A DNA stretch of 64,000 nt. It comes from Gymnothorax reevesii (taxonomy: Eukaryota > Chordata > Actinopteri > Anguilliformes > Muraenidae). Location of the stretch: the NCBI GenBank assembly GCA_029721435.1, contig CM056577.1:121337219-121401218 (forward strand), given 5' to 3'. Below, one piece after another: positions 10,275-23,300 of the stretch. A program made the position numbers and the translations under genes. The first letter of the stretch is position 1. The number at the start of each line of letters is the position of its first letter. The notes beneath the pieces are model-generated. The model was not told where the DNA came from, made no database searches, and saw nothing but the letters and a program-made list of their open reading frames with translations.

Positions 10275-11130
10275 GTATATATGATCAGTGTGCAAACAAT
10301 ACCGTGGCTTTTTTTTTTTTTTGGGGGGGGGGCATGCTTGCACCTGCCTCAAAGAGAAGACTTGGGGCTCAGTTATTCTTCAAAACAGCTGCGTGCATGG
10401 ACAGATGCGGACACCAGAGCCGCAGTAGTTGTCAATTCAATTTAAGGCACAACACACACTTTAATACGCACCAAATGAAGTTTGACTGTGGTGCCAAAAT
10501 AACCAACAATAACCCATCGGCACCACAAAATACAGAAAAATGTCATTTTGAATAAGAAAGTTTAATACTTTCTGAAAAACCTTGTCAACTGGATTTCCAA
10601 ATCAAGAAAGGCTATGATCTGATTGACGAGCCAAAAATCTGTTCATGCTTCATAACGTATTGATTAGAACCTGAAAATAAAAGTGAAATGTAACGTTGGA
10701 AGTGATGCGTATGTTTGGAGATTTAAATATTCAATGAGGTTACACTGCTGTCTCGTGCGTCATTGCACACGTGGGAGGAGATGTGAATGTTTCTGTTGTG
10801 GAGGAACGCTGATAGTATTTAAACTTTAAAATGTTTTCACATTTAAGAAAATAGAAAATATATTCTACTCGAACATGGTGTATTATTTCACCCACCGGAA
10901 CCCATTAATCAGAATATAAATTTTATGAGGCGGCGGATTATCTGAAGTGTCTGCAGAGTTAACCGCAATCAGCTACCTGCCAAGTGCGTAAAAATAGATA
11001 TTTGAAGCTTGCTTTAGCAATATGTGCGATGTTACGTCTTGCCTATAACACCATCTGACAAACCATCACAATTCAATGCTAAAGGTGAATAAATGGCAAT
11101 AGCTCCGACTTAAATACAGAAGCGACCACA
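10275..11130. other. Unassigned stretch downstream of the EEP exon
   Basis: A T-run followed by a G-run lies at 10309-10332. I find no continuing coding exon by eye, although one is predicted by the donor at 10271. Nothing else is recognised. Confidence 0.4.
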
Positions 11131-11140
11131 GAGGCCTGGG

Positions 11141-11340
11141 GCCTATTGCATGAAGGCCGGATAAGGGATTAGCCTAGGATCGGTGCGGCATTAGCCTGAT
11201 CACAAGCCCCGTATCGGTTGCACAGAGCGTGTGAGTTCAGCCATGGCACTAGTTACTAGGGAAACAAAGTCTGTGGAGCTAGCCAGCTCCAGATAAAGCT
11301 AAGCTCCTGCCTCCAACCAATTTCACCTCACCTCATTCAG
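11141..11340. repeat. Possible TIR-element end (GGGGCCTATTGCATGAAGGCC)-type fragment
   Basis: The sequence near 11141 reads GGGCCTATTGCATGAAGGCC then GGATAAGGGATTAGCC, resembling ends of fish DNA elements that I recall. No right-hand end is found, so only a fragment is proposed. The following 600 bp to about 11980 show nothing recognisable. Confidence 0.3.
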
Positions 11341-12149
11341 CAGTCACCCAAATTGAAGATCAATGTCCTTCACAGTCATTCTGAATTGTCCACAACACAT
11401 TGCTTTCTCAATTACAGTAGGCCCAGAGTAATTATCTTTTGTAGAAACTTGTGACCATTGATGTCAGTAAAACAGCCAATATTCGATCATTATATTCAAG
11501 TATCCATGTGACAATGGCCATTACAATTCAGTCCCCTGTCCATGTCACACTCTCACCATATTTAGAATCCGCTATTATCAGATTTGTCCTTATTCCCCAA
11601 GTTGGGACTTCCATCAGAGTTGAAAATGAGCAGTGCTGTATGAAGTAGCTTACCATGTTTCAGTGAGGTCTTAAATCACTGTGGTAACCCTACATACAGC
11701 ACTGCTGCTACTTTTCTCCGTCTTTATTCAGACTGCAATGGGTGAGGTAGTGTCGTTGCCTTACTGCTGGACAAGAGTGCAATGTCTCTCGCTTCACGAT
11801 ACTGGAATCAAACATTTTCAGGGGGCTCCTTCACATAATTTTCTGACGTTAACATTTTACTCTTTAATTTGAGTATGCCTCCATCAGAGGTAATTAAACG
11901 CAGCAAGTAAACTCAACTAATCTGAAAACATCTTCTAGATTGACCTATCAATTCATTTTGTATAGGACAAAAAAGGGCTTGTTGTTACGGAAAAACGGGG
12001 AAAAACACACACAGGGGACACGGAACATTGAGGGGAGAGACACCAGATGCGAGGAATACCCGATTTAACTAGGCTTATGCCGTCAGAGGCGACGGCTTGG
12101 GGTATATCCCCGAATGCCCCCAATCCTCCAATTCCCCAATCCTTGAATA

Positions 12150-12363
12150 CGGTGTTTCCCAACCCTCTCCTGGAGGCCCACCTGTCCGGCATGCTTTAGA
12201 TTTCTCCCTGCTTCAGCACAGGTGATTCAAGTGATCAGCTCGTTAATCACCCCCCAAAGCTGATTGATGACAGCCTGATCATTTGAATCACCTGTGCTGG
12301 AGCAGGGAGAGATCTAACACATGCAGGACAGGTGGGCCTCCAGGAGGGGGTTGGGGAACACTG
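12150..12363. mobile_element. hAT MITE (214 bp) of a second family, perfect 8-bp TSD
   Basis: It begins CGGTGTTTCCCAACCCTCTC and ends with the inverted complement ..GGGTTGGGGAACACTG. Octamers CTTGAATA flank it at 12142-12149 and 12364-12371. It is a near-palindrome with a CACCTGTGCTG-type inner arm. By coincidence it has the same length as the MITE at 8404-8617, but the termini differ. Confidence 0.92.
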
Positions 12364-12404
12364 CTTGAATAGATTCAATACAATATAAAGCCCCTCAGGT
12401 CATG

Positions 12405-13060
12405 ACATTTCATTTGAACTTAATTTCAGGTCAATCTGACAAATGTTTCTGAAGATATGGCCAAATTGGTAATTTTTCCATCATAAAGCGCCACCTGGTG
12501 GCAAAATATTGAACCATACAGGTATGATGTCATCATGTGACACATTGTGAGGTCATGACTTTGCAGTTGCACATAGTTTCATGTCAATTAAAAAAATGGT
12601 TCCAAAGATATTGCAAAAATTGTGAATTTTATGTGACAAAGCTCCACCTTGTGTCAAAATTTTGAACCAAACAGGTATAATGTCATCGTGGGACACATTC
12701 TCAGGTAATGACCTTTCATTTGCACTTGATTTGAGGTCAATCTGACAAATATTTCCGGAGATATGATAAAAACAGGCTCCTGGTGGCTAATCTAGAAATT
12801 GTAAATCGTCCAAAATCGAAACAGTTCTTCCTCTCTATGATACTTACTTATATCCAAAACTTGGAATTTCAAATTGAGATATTACTGCAGTTATCGCGTT
12901 AACACGTAAATCTGTTTTTGGCCCCTGGTGGCCAATCTAGATATCATAAATTGTCCAAAATCAAATCAGTTCTTCCTCTTTATGATACCTATTTATGTGC
13001 AAAACTTGAAATTTGTAATTGAAATATTACTGAAGTTATCACGTTAACACGTAGGGCGGC
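12405..13060. repeat. Interspersed repeat built of ~152-bp and ~143-bp internal tandem units
   Basis: An AGGTCAATCTGACAAAT..GATATG block recurs at about 12430, 12584 (degenerate) and 12735, and a CAGGTATxATGTCATC block at 12521 and 12674, giving units near 152 bp. A second unit, CTGGTGGCxAATCTAGA...GTTAACACGTA, recurs at about 12780 and 12922, giving units near 143 bp. The repeat ends in a GGCGGCGGCGGTCGGA cap at 13053-13069. The same cap and units occur in reverse orientation at 62452-62940. No coding capacity. Confidence 0.7.
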
Positions 13061-13184
13061 GGCGGTCGGATCAAAAACATAAAACTCAAAAGACTCGGGG
13101 AAGAATGAAAACGTGGCACACAGCAAACCACCGTGCACAAGCACTGAAAAAGGGAGAACTCAGAAACTGGTATATACCAAAACC

Positions 13185-13410
13185 CGGGCACACTAAGGGG
13201 TCGGCACGGACTGGGGCACTTGGGAACACTAGGGGATTGGCACAGACTTGGGGCACTCGGGAACAGTAGCCGGTTGGCACAGACTGGGGCACTAGGGAAC
13301 ACTAGGGGGTTGGCACGGACTGGGGCACTCAGGAACACTAAGGGGCTGGCACGGACTGGGGCACCGGGAACACTAGGGGGTTGGTACGGACTAGGGCACT
13401 CGGGATACAG
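13185..13410. repeat. Minisatellite, ~46-48 bp unit
   Basis: About five imperfect tandem copies of a G-rich unit containing GGGAACACTAGGGG, TTGGCACGGACTGGGGCACT and small length variants. The long Pro/Ser-rich and Gly/Leu-rich open frames over it on both strands are products of the repeat and are not genes. Confidence 0.85.
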
Positions 13411-13414
13411 GAAG

Positions 13415-13645
13415 CTCGGGAAAGCACAGCTGGCGCAGATGGCAGAATCGAGGGGGCACAGCTGGCGCAGATGGCTGACTTGGGAGGGCACAGCTCGCGC
13501 AGATGGCAGACTCGGGAGGGAACAGCTGGCGCAGATGGCAGACTCGGGAAGGCACAGCTGGCAGATAGCAGACTCGGAAAGCACTGCTGGCAGATGGCAG
13601 AGTCGGAAGGCACTGCTGGCAGATAGCAGACTCGGGAAGGCACAG
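13415..13645. repeat. Minisatellite, ~33-36 bp unit
   Basis: Imperfect tandem copies of CACAGCTGGCGCAGATGGCA followed by GACTCGGGA and variants. The array directly follows the previous minisatellite. Later copies shorten (GGCAGATAGCAGACTCGGAA). Confidence 0.85.
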
Positions 13646-13859
13646 GGACACTCGGACACAGAGGGCTCGGGAAACGTCTGCCAGACTGCACTAGATGGAA
13701 CTGCACAGGACAGCTCTGCACGGGACTGCACTCAGGTCTGCCTCTGTCTAGGATTGAAGTCAGGTCTCCCCTGCACGAGATTAAAGTCAGGTCTGACTGC
13801 GTCCGCTGAGCCGGGAAATATAAAGGGAGGGGGCACGGACAGACACAGGTGCTGAAAAT

Positions 13860-14716
13860 AATATAAATTACAAGGGGTGGAACACGAGGGAAACCTAATT
13901 ACATGAAAAAGGAAAACATCAACACATGGACAAGGATCACAAGACTCTCCCGAAGAGGGGATAAATAAACTGGAAAGGACTTCTAAGTGCACAGAGTGAG
14001 AGGCAGGACAGAGATGAGAGAATTTGCAGAGAATCTGCAAGAAACGCAGCGAAGGAGATAAGCGAAAGCAAGAGGCGGAGACTAGAACAGGGCGAAATGC
14101 GGAGAGGTCGTTAGTCAATTAGTCAGTGCAGCTGTACAATCCTGAGTGCTCGTTAGTACGTTAGTCTAATATACAATGTTAGTTTTGGTAAGTAAATTAT
14201 AGAAAACAACAAACTGTTAGTAGGGTTAGTAAGACAGAAAAGCAAGGTGAAGCAAGCAAACGAGATCGGAAGGAAGGCTGAGACCCAGAATCCATTAAAT
14301 CACCCGAAATAGTGACACAATCTATTAAGACAGAAACGGCAGCGAACTAATGACGCAACTGGGGAAAAAACAAAAACCGTACATGGGTAAGACGTGGACC
14401 GGAGCAACATGGGAGAGATACGAAATGTGAAACACTAAAACTGACACCGAAAACAGACTTAACAATAATTAATAAAACCTAATAATAAAAACATACCATA
14501 ACCCTAACCTAACAAGAGTTGTCAGAAAGACAACAAAACTCGCCGGGGCAAGGTTAAAGTTTTTCTGCACGCAGACGGACGCGAACGTGAACGCGGACGG
14601 ACGCGGACGCCGGGGGTACGACAATAGCTCTCCGGACGTTATTCGTCCCGGTGAGCTAAAAACACGAAAGACACGGACAACCTTAACCAAAACACGGAAA
14701 CTCACAGAACACAACA
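13860..14716 (-). repeat. LTR-like repeat, copy 1 (relative of 38501 and 51894 copies)
   Basis: The segment 14050-14330 (GGCGGAGACTAGAACAGGGC, then CTCGTTAGTA..TTAGTCTAATATACAATGTTAG) is closely similar to 39095-39370 and 52305-52590. On the minus strand it would start TGTTGTGTTCTGTGAG at 14716, comparable with TGTTATG at 52837 in the better-defined copy 3. Its other boundary is obscured by the minisatellites and may lie as far left as 11983. A solo or fragmentary LTR is the likeliest reading. Confidence 0.45.
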
Positions 14717-17032
14717 CTTGTGGCAAAATTGCTTTACATATTTGGTAAACAAATGTGCTTCCACAGCTTTGTCAAACTATTAATTGCCTTATTAGTTGTC
14801 GTGTGCATTTCATGCCCAATTTCATTACATAATAAACTCGCTTGATATTAAATATGTCTGCCAAGCACGGCTTGTTTCGTTCACGGTAACGCTGAAGTGC
14901 ATCAGCGACTCCTTTTCGAGTTTACTTTCACTTGAGATAGCTCACTTTATTTTTTTATTTTTTTTAAATTTATTTATTTATTAATTTATTTTTTGTACTG
15001 CATATATATTTCTAGTTTGTGTCATATTTGTCACAAACCATAAAATATTAATGCAGTTTTGCTCTAGCAGCATTTTTGTGTGTATGTGCTTGTGACTGTA
15101 ACCACCACCGTCCCTCTTAGCGCATTGCACTGGTTTGCACTGGTGGTACCCGACCTCATCCCATATGGGTCCTCCTCTGGATCGGGGTCCTTGGTCTCCT
15201 CCACTGGTTCGGGTCCTGCGGCCTGACTGCCCTGGTGATTTGGGTGTCGGGCTGTGCCACCTGGCTAATCTGACCCAAGTGGGATTGCATGCACCAGTGG
15301 TGATCTCATTAGCTAAATCGAATCCAATATGGCGACAGCCGTCTGTGACCCAAGCTTCACTAATGATTGTGGACCAAAGGGCTGCATCGCCAGGAGCATC
15401 ACCCTGCGGTGTCTTAGAGCGGGACCATTTCCCAAAGTTTCTATCTGGCTCCCTCTGATCTCACTTCTATTTTCTCCTCTTCTATGTCCCTGTCCTTGTT
15501 GTCTTTGTCTTTTTATGTTTATTGGTGTATAAATATTGTGTCCTTCTATATCTCACTGTGGTGTCTTTGCCCTCATCGACAGATCATGTTATTAGTTGCC
15601 CATAAAAGATAGGCCAATGAGATAGCTCATTTTAAAAGGAGCCGTATCTAAGTTTGTGGCCAAAACGGGTAGTGCAATAAACATTCAAAATACTGGAGAG
15701 CGCAGTATCCTCTCCCCCAGACGAGAGGTTGCTGGATCCAGAAAGAACTTACTACAAGGAGCTACCATGGCTACGTTTTAATATCACCAATGATTTGCAT
15801 AATGCCAGAGAAACGGACTCTAATAACGCATTGCTAATGTTAGCTATGACGAGTCACGGTTTTTATTTCTCAAACAATTTGTTACCTAGTCAATTTGATT
15901 ACCCACCTGCATACACACTAATGTACCATGAACGAACATACATAATGTTATTCGCCTGTAGAGAATATTTTAAATGTTCGTGCCTACATTAAATAGAATT
16001 AAGTTAGCCAAACTTGCTGAATCTTACCTGTCCAGGAGAAAATTAGCAATTTTGACGTCGGTCTTCAAATTCTTCTCCGCTTTTAGCCGTCTCCATCTTT
16101 CAAAGGCATGTCCTATACAGATCCTTGTTTTGTTTCTCACTTTGTCTCGACGTATTTCGGAATCATAACAAGACCTTTTAGGTTTAGTAACGTCAGACAT
16201 TTGTGCTCAAAAATTCTGATAGCTGCAGCTCAGTGGTAACTGGCAACCTGGATGCCGAAATGCTACTGACTTCATGATTGGGAGATAGGTGGAGGGCGGT
16301 GCAACAGGCCAAAACAAAAAATGACAACCTCAACATTAGTTGTGGGCTGCAACTTCGCTTTTGTAATGAGAATATTCTGGCTAGAATTCTGCTGTCAGTG
16401 ATATAAGTATTTTAAATTAACATCATTCCTTAATGTCTGGTGATATATTACGGTAGAGGTCTTCACGGGTCCAATTTGACTGACCCGAACCCAAACGGTC
16501 CCGTGAAAATTGTACCCGGAGCCGACTGGCCCCGAGCTATTACTATAAATCTTAGTTCCAAACCCAAGCACCACCGAGATATGTCAGAACCGGTTCCGAA
16601 TAGAACTGTGACATACCAGCCCTGAACCCTAAAAAACCCATGGACCCGAAATGCCCAAGTTGCTTTATGATTTCATACAAGTTGACTAGCGTTAAATAAG
16701 ACTTGTTTTTATTACTTTCTGTTTCTTACCTAAACGTAGTAGTCTTCTACCTGGTTCCTGCTGCGGGCACTGCCAGCCCCACTGGCCATAACGTGATGAA
16801 AACAAAAATAAATCCACTTCGTCGTTTTCTTGTTTAGACGGTCATGTACTAATATCCTTCTTCTTAGCCATTGCTAACGCATATCTTCTCTTGTTTAATT
16901 AATGTTATAATTCTGGGGTTTCAATTGTGCTTTGCAGAGCATACCGCGGTAACAGCACGCTGCGGAAACTAAATTGTTTAACCATTTTGAACCATTAACC
17001 AAAACGCAGTGGATCTTTTGCCGTCTGGTGGC
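14717..17032. other. Unassigned AT-rich and mixed stretch
   Basis: Contains a T/A-rich tract at about 14948-14995, a locally GC-richer patch at 15130-15460 without a recognisable domain, and a degenerate short-motif patch at 16465-16640 with recurring GACCCGAACC/CCCGAG-like words. I see no gene. Scattered frames of 60-107 codons have no family signature. Confidence 0.35.
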
Positions 17033-18511
17033 TATGGCTGAATCCAAAACTCCACAGTTCACTGCACTTGTAGACTTGCGGACTTTGCGGGCGCATTCAT
17101 GGGAAGTCTGGGAGTGCTGAGGGCTGTCCAAATCCACAATTGATCCAGTACACAAGGGGCCTCAAGCGGACTTTCTGCGGACTTCCAGAGAGTCCCCTTG
17201 GGGTGCAGACTTCGGCTGAATCCAAATCTCCACCCTCTGGACTTGCAGACTGAGCCCTCATGGACTTCAGGCGTATGTAATGTGACGTCTTCACCATCAT
17301 CACGTAAAGTCTGCAAGAGCGGGAGTCTGCTGCATAATAAAATGAGCTGATAGACGGGCTTTGAGTTTGTTTCACTCATTTCTGTGCAAATGCATATTGA
17401 TTACATCTGTAGCCTGTATTTCTGTATGATAATGTTGAATTTAATATCTGGCCTACGTTATAGAAGTAATGTTTTGATATTATAAATTTCTAATTAGTTT
17501 ATGTGGTTTTGTGCGTGAATGTGCTTTTCTTCTGTCAGCAATTTGGAAAAATTAAAACGTCACGTCCGTATTGCACTGTATTATGGGTAATTACACTTGT
17601 GAAATCTGCTGCAGTCTGCACCCCAAGCGGACTCTCTGGAAGTCCGCAGAAAGTCCGTTTGAGGCCCCTTGTGTACTGGATCAATTGTGGATTTGGACAG
17701 CCCTCAGCACTCCTAGACTTCCCGCAAACGCGCCCGCAAAGTCCGCGAGTCTACAAGTGCAGTGAAGTGTGGAGTTCTGGATTCAGCCTTCAGCAGATTT
17801 CACCAGTGTAATTACCCACAATACATTGCAATACGGACGTGACGTTTTAATTTTTCCAAATTGCTGACAGAAGGAAAGCACATTCACACGCACAAAACCA
17901 CATAAACTGATCAGAAATTTATAATATTAAAACATTACTTCTGTAACGTAGTCCAGATATAAAATTCAACATCATCATTCAGAAATACAGGCTAGAGAGG
18001 TAATCAATATGCATTTGCACGGAAACGAGTGAAACAAACTCGACGCCCGTCCATCAGCTAATTTTATTATGCAGCAGACTCCCGCTCTTGCAGACTTTAC
18101 GTGATGATGGTGAAGACGTCACATTACATACGCCTGACATCACGTAAAGTCTGCACGAGCAGGAGTCTGCTGCATAATAAAATGAGCTAGTAGACGGGCT
18201 TCGAGTTTGTTTCACTCGTTTCCGTGCAAATGCATATTTGCTTTCCTTCAGTCAGCAATTTGGAAAAGTTAAAACGTCACGTCCGTATTGCAATGTATTA
18301 TGCGTAAGTACACTGATGAAATCTGCTGAAGGCTGAATCCAGAACTCCACACTTCACTGCACTTGTGGACTCGCAGGCTTTGCGGGCATGCTGAGGGTTG
18401 TCCAAATCCACAATTGATCCAGTACACAAGGGGCCTCAAACGGACTTTCTGCGGACTTCCAGAGAGTCCGCTGGGGGTGCAGACTTCAGCAGATTTCACC
18501 AGTGTAATTAC
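17033..18511. repeat. Repeat Z cluster, left part: interleaved inverted duplications
   Basis: A core with GCGGACTTTCTGCGGACTTC and a TCCAAATCCACAATTGATCC block appears inverted at 17050-17225, forward at 17610-17790 and inverted again at 18320-18490. Flanking arms (..GTAAAGTCTGCAAGAGCGGG.. through TTCTAATTAGTTTATGTGG) are also mirror-imaged between 17260-17600 and 17800-18140. The result is several kilobase-scale palindromic relations. The clean unit is probably a TIR element whose copies inserted into or recombined with each other; its exact ends are not resolved. The right part resumes at 24295 after an L1. Confidence 0.65.
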
Positions 18512-18695
18512 CCGGGTAGCGGCAAGATGGCAGCAGGTGCAGACGCATAATCTTACAGCTCTCATTTGACGCCAACTTTACCACTCTCAAATGATAAAGT
18601 AAGACTTAAAACTTGGTTCAAAGTGGATTTAAGACGATATAAAAGTCATAGTGGAAGTATTTTTGGGCAATGGTTAAAATAAGGTTAAATTATAA

Positions 18696-19574
18696 ATGGC
18701 TAAAGTAGCTAGCAAGAAGGAGGACGTGAAAACCGGGAAAACCCTCGATGACCATGGATATGCTATGGCTGCTTCAGTAGGCGAAGATGACACGGACACT
18801 TCGATAGAGTTGGACTTAGCAACGCAGCTGAAAAGCCCAGCTTGAAAGAAACTGAAGAATAAAAGAATGGAAGAACCTTCTCCTCATGAGCCTTCTCTTG
18901 GTGAGGTGCAAGCTAACATTCTTCATGCTGTCAACTGCAGAGCAGACAGCTTAGAGCTAATGATATGGGAAAACTCCTCAGCTTTTAATGAAATGCAACG
19001 TGCTGTGCAATTTGCTACGGATGACATCCAGAAACTCAAAGAGGACAGCAAAGCTGTTTCTAAGATATGTGCAACCCTGGAAAAGACGGTTAACACGATG
19101 GAAGAATGCCTGGGGGGAAAGTGAAAGGTACCGAAGACACTGGGCCCTTCGCCTACAGGGAGTTCCAGAGGTAAAGGGGGAGAACGTGAAGAAAATGACC
19201 ATAGAAATATGCCGCAATGTCGCCCCGGTGGTCGGTTATATGGAAATGGCAGTAGATGTTGCCCACAGACTAGGAAAATATCAGAGTGAGAAAACGCCTC
19301 CCATTATTGTGCTTTTTTTTACTTCCGCGCCGTCAGAGATGCGGTTTAGTTTAAAGCGCAGGACTGCCCCATGCTGAAGGACAGGAGACTAAAACTTCCA
19401 GAAGATCTGACTCAATTCGATAAAGCAGCAAGAAACAAACTTTGGCCATTTATAGAAAAAGCCAGAAAGGAAGGAAAGAAAGCAGGCTTTAAGGGGATTA
19501 GAGTTTTTATCGGAGGAAAGGAAATTTTTGCCAATGAAATTACTCTTTTCAGAAGTTGCTGCAATGCACAATAA
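18696..19574 (+). pseudogene. L1 ORF1 pseudogene (RNA-binding chaperone)
   Basis: From the ATG at 18696 the frame encodes a Lys/Asp-rich N-terminus, an in-frame TGA near 18843, and a helical region with heptad character (ATDDIQKLKEDSKAVSKI). After a frameshift near 19122, the RRM-like core RRHWALRLQGVPE...VDVAHRLGKYQSEKTPPIIV is recognisable. A second frameshift near 19375 leads to the C-terminal domain with LPEDLTQFDKAARNKLWP and GIRVFIGGKEI. ORF1p trimerises and coats L1 RNA. The domain order and length (about 290 codons) are normal. Confidence 0.8.
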
Positions 19575-20362
19575 CCACCAAAATTGTGAATGGCATAATA
19601 AAGTACGCGTTTTCTCGGAATGTTAACGGGACAATCATCCGATTCTTAATTTTTTTCCCAGGAGAAAAAAAAAAAGCCAGTTTACACCGGAGTGTACATC
19701 CAATATGTTTTATACTTTGTATCCTGGTCGATTTATGCGATTATACGGCGAACAGCTACACGGTAGTACTGATTTTTGTCGGATAGTTAACGGAACAGTC
19801 ATCTGGTTCTCTATACTTAAAAAGCCCTCCATAAAAAGCACTTGCTGTTGCTGTGATGTACATTGACCAAAACGGTGAGCGACTAAAAGGTATTGATGAA
19901 TTTTGTTGGACAGTTAATGGGACAGTCATTTGATTCTTTACTTTTCTCCATAAAAAGCAGTTGTTTTTGCTGTGATGCTCTGACCACCAAACGGTGCGGT
20001 ATTACTGATTTTTACTGGACAGTTAGTGGGTTTGTTATCTGATTCTCTACTTTTCTCCATAAGAAGCATTTGTTTTTGCTATGATGCACATTAACCAGTA
20101 AAACGGTGAGTGACTAAACAGCGTTACTGTTTTGTATGGGACAGTTAATTGAACAGTTGTCTGATTCTCTGCTTTTCTGTTCCTTATTTTTTTGTCTTGA
20201 AAGCATTGCCAAATTGTTAAAGGCTTATGTATACATCTATACGTTGAACCCCAACTTAACAAAGAGAGGGTAGTTGGTGTTCTTTAGTTTCAAGAGTAAC
20301 ACTTTTCTGGTTGGGGAAAAAAGTCTTTTTGTTTGTTAATTTTATTTATTATTTATGTTATA

Positions 20363-23300
20363 TGGACATAAAACTGATTTCGATCAATGCCAGAGGACTA
20401 CGATCTTTGGTAAAGAGGAAATCCTTCTTCCTTTTTTGTAAAGACACAGGGGCTGATTTTATTTTTATTCAAGAAACCTTTTCATGCAAAGAAGATTCTA
20501 GTTTTTGGAAAACTCAATGGGGCCAAGACATTTGGTTGACACATGGTTCAAATCATTCAGCAGGGGTGGCGATTCTGGCCAATAATTTTAAAGGTAAAGT
20601 TCTGTTTACAAGAGTGGACATAAAGGGACATTAGATAATTTTAGTTATAACCATTGCAGACAAACCATTCATTTTATGCAATGTTTATGGTTACTGTGTG
20701 AATTTACTTAACAACATGCTTTTAGAAGATATTGAAGACGAATTATCTAGACTATTAATAAATTACCCCTTAAGCAGAATTATTATGGGAGGTGATTTCA
20801 ATGTTATTATGGATAATATTAAAGACAGAGCTCCCCCTAGATATAATGCTGGTAAAAAGAAGATCCTTGATTTATGCCAAAACTTGAACATAATTGATAT
20901 TTGGAGAGTAAAATTTCCATTAGAGAAACAATATACATGGAATAACAAAGACTTCTCTTCTCAGTCAAGACTTGTCTTTTAGTTAATATCCTCTGATCTT
21001 GAACCATCTGTTACATCTGTCCATATTATTCCAGCAATAATGACCGACCATAAAGCCATACAGTTAAAGATTAATTTATGTGATACTCAAAAAGTTAGTT
21101 CTAATGGCTACTGGAAACTGAACAATTCACTCCTTGTATATGACGACTTAAAAGACTCCATTACAAAGCTCATTAAGACATACTGGGATTTAGCACTCAG
21201 GAATGAAGACTATATGAAATACTGGGAATTTCTTAAGTTCTAAATCAGATCAGTCTGTATTAAATTTAGAAAAGAACAAGCAAAGAAGAGAAGAGAATAC
21301 CTTGTTAAAATTACAAAAGAAATCTCAGATATAACAGAAAAAGACTTCTGTAGTGCTGAAGACCTGGAAAAGCTTGAACTGCTTACAGAATGACTTGAAT
21401 AAAATATATGAAAACAAGGCAAGGGGTGCATTTGTACGATCAAGAAGGCAATGGCTGGAGAAAGGGGGAAAAAATTGTGAATACTTTTTTAGTCTTGAAA
21501 AGAGAAGGGGTGAACAGAATATAATTAGAAAATTAGAAATAAATGGTACTGTCACAGAAGTGGTGGATATTATTGCAAAATTCGTAGGTAACTTTTACGA
21601 AACACTTTACGAAACACTTTACTCATTAGATACAAACATTAGTGATTCTTTTGAACTGTTTTCATTAATTCCTGACATCCAAAAGGTGGAAGATGAATTC
21701 AATACTATATGCTGTGATGAAATAAGCTTAAGTGAAATTAAATTTGGAATATCTCAACTTAAAATCAACAAATCACTTGGTAACAATGGTTTAACTTCAG
21801 AATTTTATAAGGCTTTTATGCCTGAATTAGAAGTATTTTTGTTGGCCGTTTTTAGGGAGGCAATAAACAAAGGTGAGTTATCACACTCTAGGAAGCAGGG
21901 TGTGATCACCCTTATTCCTTAACCAAACAAAAATAACCAATTATAGATAATTGGCGCCCAATTACCCTATTAAACAATGACTATAAAGTGCTGGCTGCAA
22001 TCTAAGCTAAACGTTTGAAGTTTGGTTTGCATAAGTTTATTGATGAATGTCAGTCAGGCTTCCTAAAAGGACGTAATATCTCTAACAATTTAAGACTGGT
22101 ATTGGATCTAATAGACTATAATGACTTACTTGACGATGATCCACTTATTTTATTTTTAGATTTTAAAAAGGCTTTTGATAGCATAAGTCATAAATTCATC
22201 TTTGATACTTTAAAATATTTTAATTTTGGACATTTCCTTATTAAGGCAGTTAAAACCCTATACCACGATGGCAATAGCTCTGTTAAACTTTTCCACGGAA
22301 CTTCCCCAAGAGTCAACATTTATGGAGGCATTAGACAGGGCTGTCCAATTTCACCACTCTTATTTTTGTTAGTTTCCCAGGTTTTATGCTCCCTAATCAC
22401 CAAAAGCCATTTTGAAGGTATTCGACTAAATGACAGAGAGATTAAATTACCTCAGTTAGCAGGCGACACTACAATTTTCTTGAAAAATGAAAGTCAGGCT
22501 GCTGGTGCAATTTCTGCAATCAAGCAATTTTCTAAGACCTCTCGCCTCGTACTATATATTTCAAAATGTGAAATACAGACTCTAAAGAGGACTAATAGCT
22601 TTTACATTAAAGAAATAAAAAAATACTGTTACCTATTTGGGGATTAAAATATCCAAAAACAACAAGGAAATGAATACCTTAAATATCGACCCTATATTAG
22701 AATCTATCAAAAAAAAAATTTACTTCATGGTTAGCTCGGGATTTAAGTCTACAAGCTAGAGTTTTATTATCCAAAGCAGAAGGTTTGTCCCGGGCATCAT
22801 TTATATTTTCATCCATGGCAGACTCAAAATCCACCTGTAGTACTTTGGACAAGTTATTACACAACTTTATATGGAAAAACAAACCACACAAAATAAGAAA
22901 AGAGGTGATGTCAAACAAGATTAGTGATGGAGGACTAAATGTGTTGGATTTTTCTTTATTTAATATTACTATTAAAATTAAATGGGTTAAAAACTACTTA
23001 AAAAACCCCTTCAGTTTATGGAACATATTTCCACATTTTATTTTTCAGAAGCTCGGTGGTCTTAACCTTTTACTCCAGTGTCCCTATGCAGTGGGTAAAC
23101 TTCCTGTTAAATTAGCTGCTTTTCACAAACAAATGTTGACATGTTGGACTTTATTATACAATCACAACTTTTCTCCCCATAAACATAATATATGGAATAA
23201 CAGTTACATAACATAGACGCAAGAACTTTATCTTTCACAATTGGTTTGATAATAATATTATATTGTTCAATCAATTAATAAAAGAAAATTCAATTTTCTA

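Noticed and set aside
10304..10555. 83-codon frame right after the EEP exon
   Set aside because: Starts in a T-run/G-run low-complexity tract and is not in splice-compatible context; not supported as the next exon.
13039..13855. Long open frames on both strands (up to 230 codons, Pro/Ser-rich or Gly/Leu-rich)
   Set aside because: They are translations of the two minisatellites; several frames stay open at once because the units lack stops.
15135..15532. 107-codon frame in a GC-richer patch
   Set aside because: No recognised domain, no splice or start context worth calling; two overlapping frames are equally open.
16465..16640. GACCCGAA-rich patch considered as a tandem repeat or CRISPR-like array
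   Set aside because: Words are irregular and spacers are not defined; no CRISPR array exists anywhere in the window, and the genome is eukaryotic.
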